The notes below the pieces were generated by a model that was given only the letters and a program-made list of their open reading frames with translations, was not told where the DNA came from and did not search any database. Positions 6,338 to 6,385 of a stretch of DNA of 6,385 nucleotides are shown piece after piece. The stretch spans positions 1 to 6,385 of the forward strand of contig JASEIZ010000120.1 in NCBI GenBank assembly GCA_030017395.1. The letters run 5' to 3'. The position numbers and the translations under genes are program-made. The first letter of the stretch is position 1; each line of letters starts with the position of its first letter. This DNA comes from Desulfobacterales bacterium. Its GTDB lineage: Bacteria; Desulfobacterota; Desulfobacteria; Desulfobacterales; ETH-SRB1.

Positions 6338-6385
6338 AAATTGAAGCTCCCCGCCGCAAGCAGCGGGGAATGTTCTGCCTGACGG
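6338..6385 (+). repeat. Dispersed 48-bp repeat, copy 2 (intact hairpin, cut by window end)
   Basis: This is the partner of 1482-1529, matching 46 of 48 positions in the same orientation. Here the 7-bp stem TCCCCGC (6348-6354) / GCGGGGA (6363-6369) is perfect around an 8-nt loop. The repeat probably continues past the window edge, because copy 1 goes on with similar-looking sequence (AGTGCTTCGCAGCGATCG, 1531-1548). Confidence 0.8.

Noticed and set aside
1482..6385. A composite transposon bounded by the 48-bp repeats
   Set aside because: There is no transposase, the repeats lack insertion-sequence end structure, and the genes between them are housekeeping genes.

Overview
The window looks like chromosomal DNA from a Gram-negative, probably anaerobic bacterium of the Desulfobacterota (former Deltaproteobacteria). 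This rests on inference: a type IV pilus platform gene, a three-domain DHH-CBS-tRNA nucleotidyltransferase next to a small site-2 protease and trpS (a gene order I recall from that group), a TrpRS with four cysteines spaced as in an iron-sulfur form, and short dispersed intergenic repeats. The DNA leans slightly to A+T.

Layout. Positions 73-1281 (minus strand) hold pilC, the inner-membrane platform protein of a type IV pilus or related type II secretion machine. Nothing codes convincingly in 1-72. Positions 1282-1751 carry no gene. They contain a structured segment bounded by an 11-bp inverted repeat (1336-1444), one decayed copy of a 48-bp repeat (1482-1529), a candidate promoter (1631-1657) and a leader with nested direct repeats (1698-1737). 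Positions 1752-6110 (plus strand) hold three tightly packed genes: the 894-residue DHH/CBS/nucleotidyltransferase protein, an M50 site-2 protease homologue (17-bp overlap) and trpS (4-bp ATGA overlap). Positions 6111-6385 are gene-free and mostly made of repeats: a 10-nt periodic tract, a nested inverted-repeat element, and a second, intact copy of the 48-bp repeat cut by the window edge.

How the genes relate. The three plus-strand genes almost certainly form one transcript. The first and third act on tRNA: one adds all or part of the 3' CCA end, the other charges tRNA(Trp). The first also carries an apparently intact DHH phosphoesterase and a CBS pair that could sense adenine nucleotides. 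The role of the protease in this set is unknown. In related genomes I recall the series continuing into scpA/scpB; here repeats follow trpS directly. pilC is divergent and functionally separate.

No wholly new system is visible. The best leads are the cysteine-motif TrpRS, the DHH-CBS-nucleotidyltransferase fusion in its overlapping gene set, and the repeats on both sides of that set.
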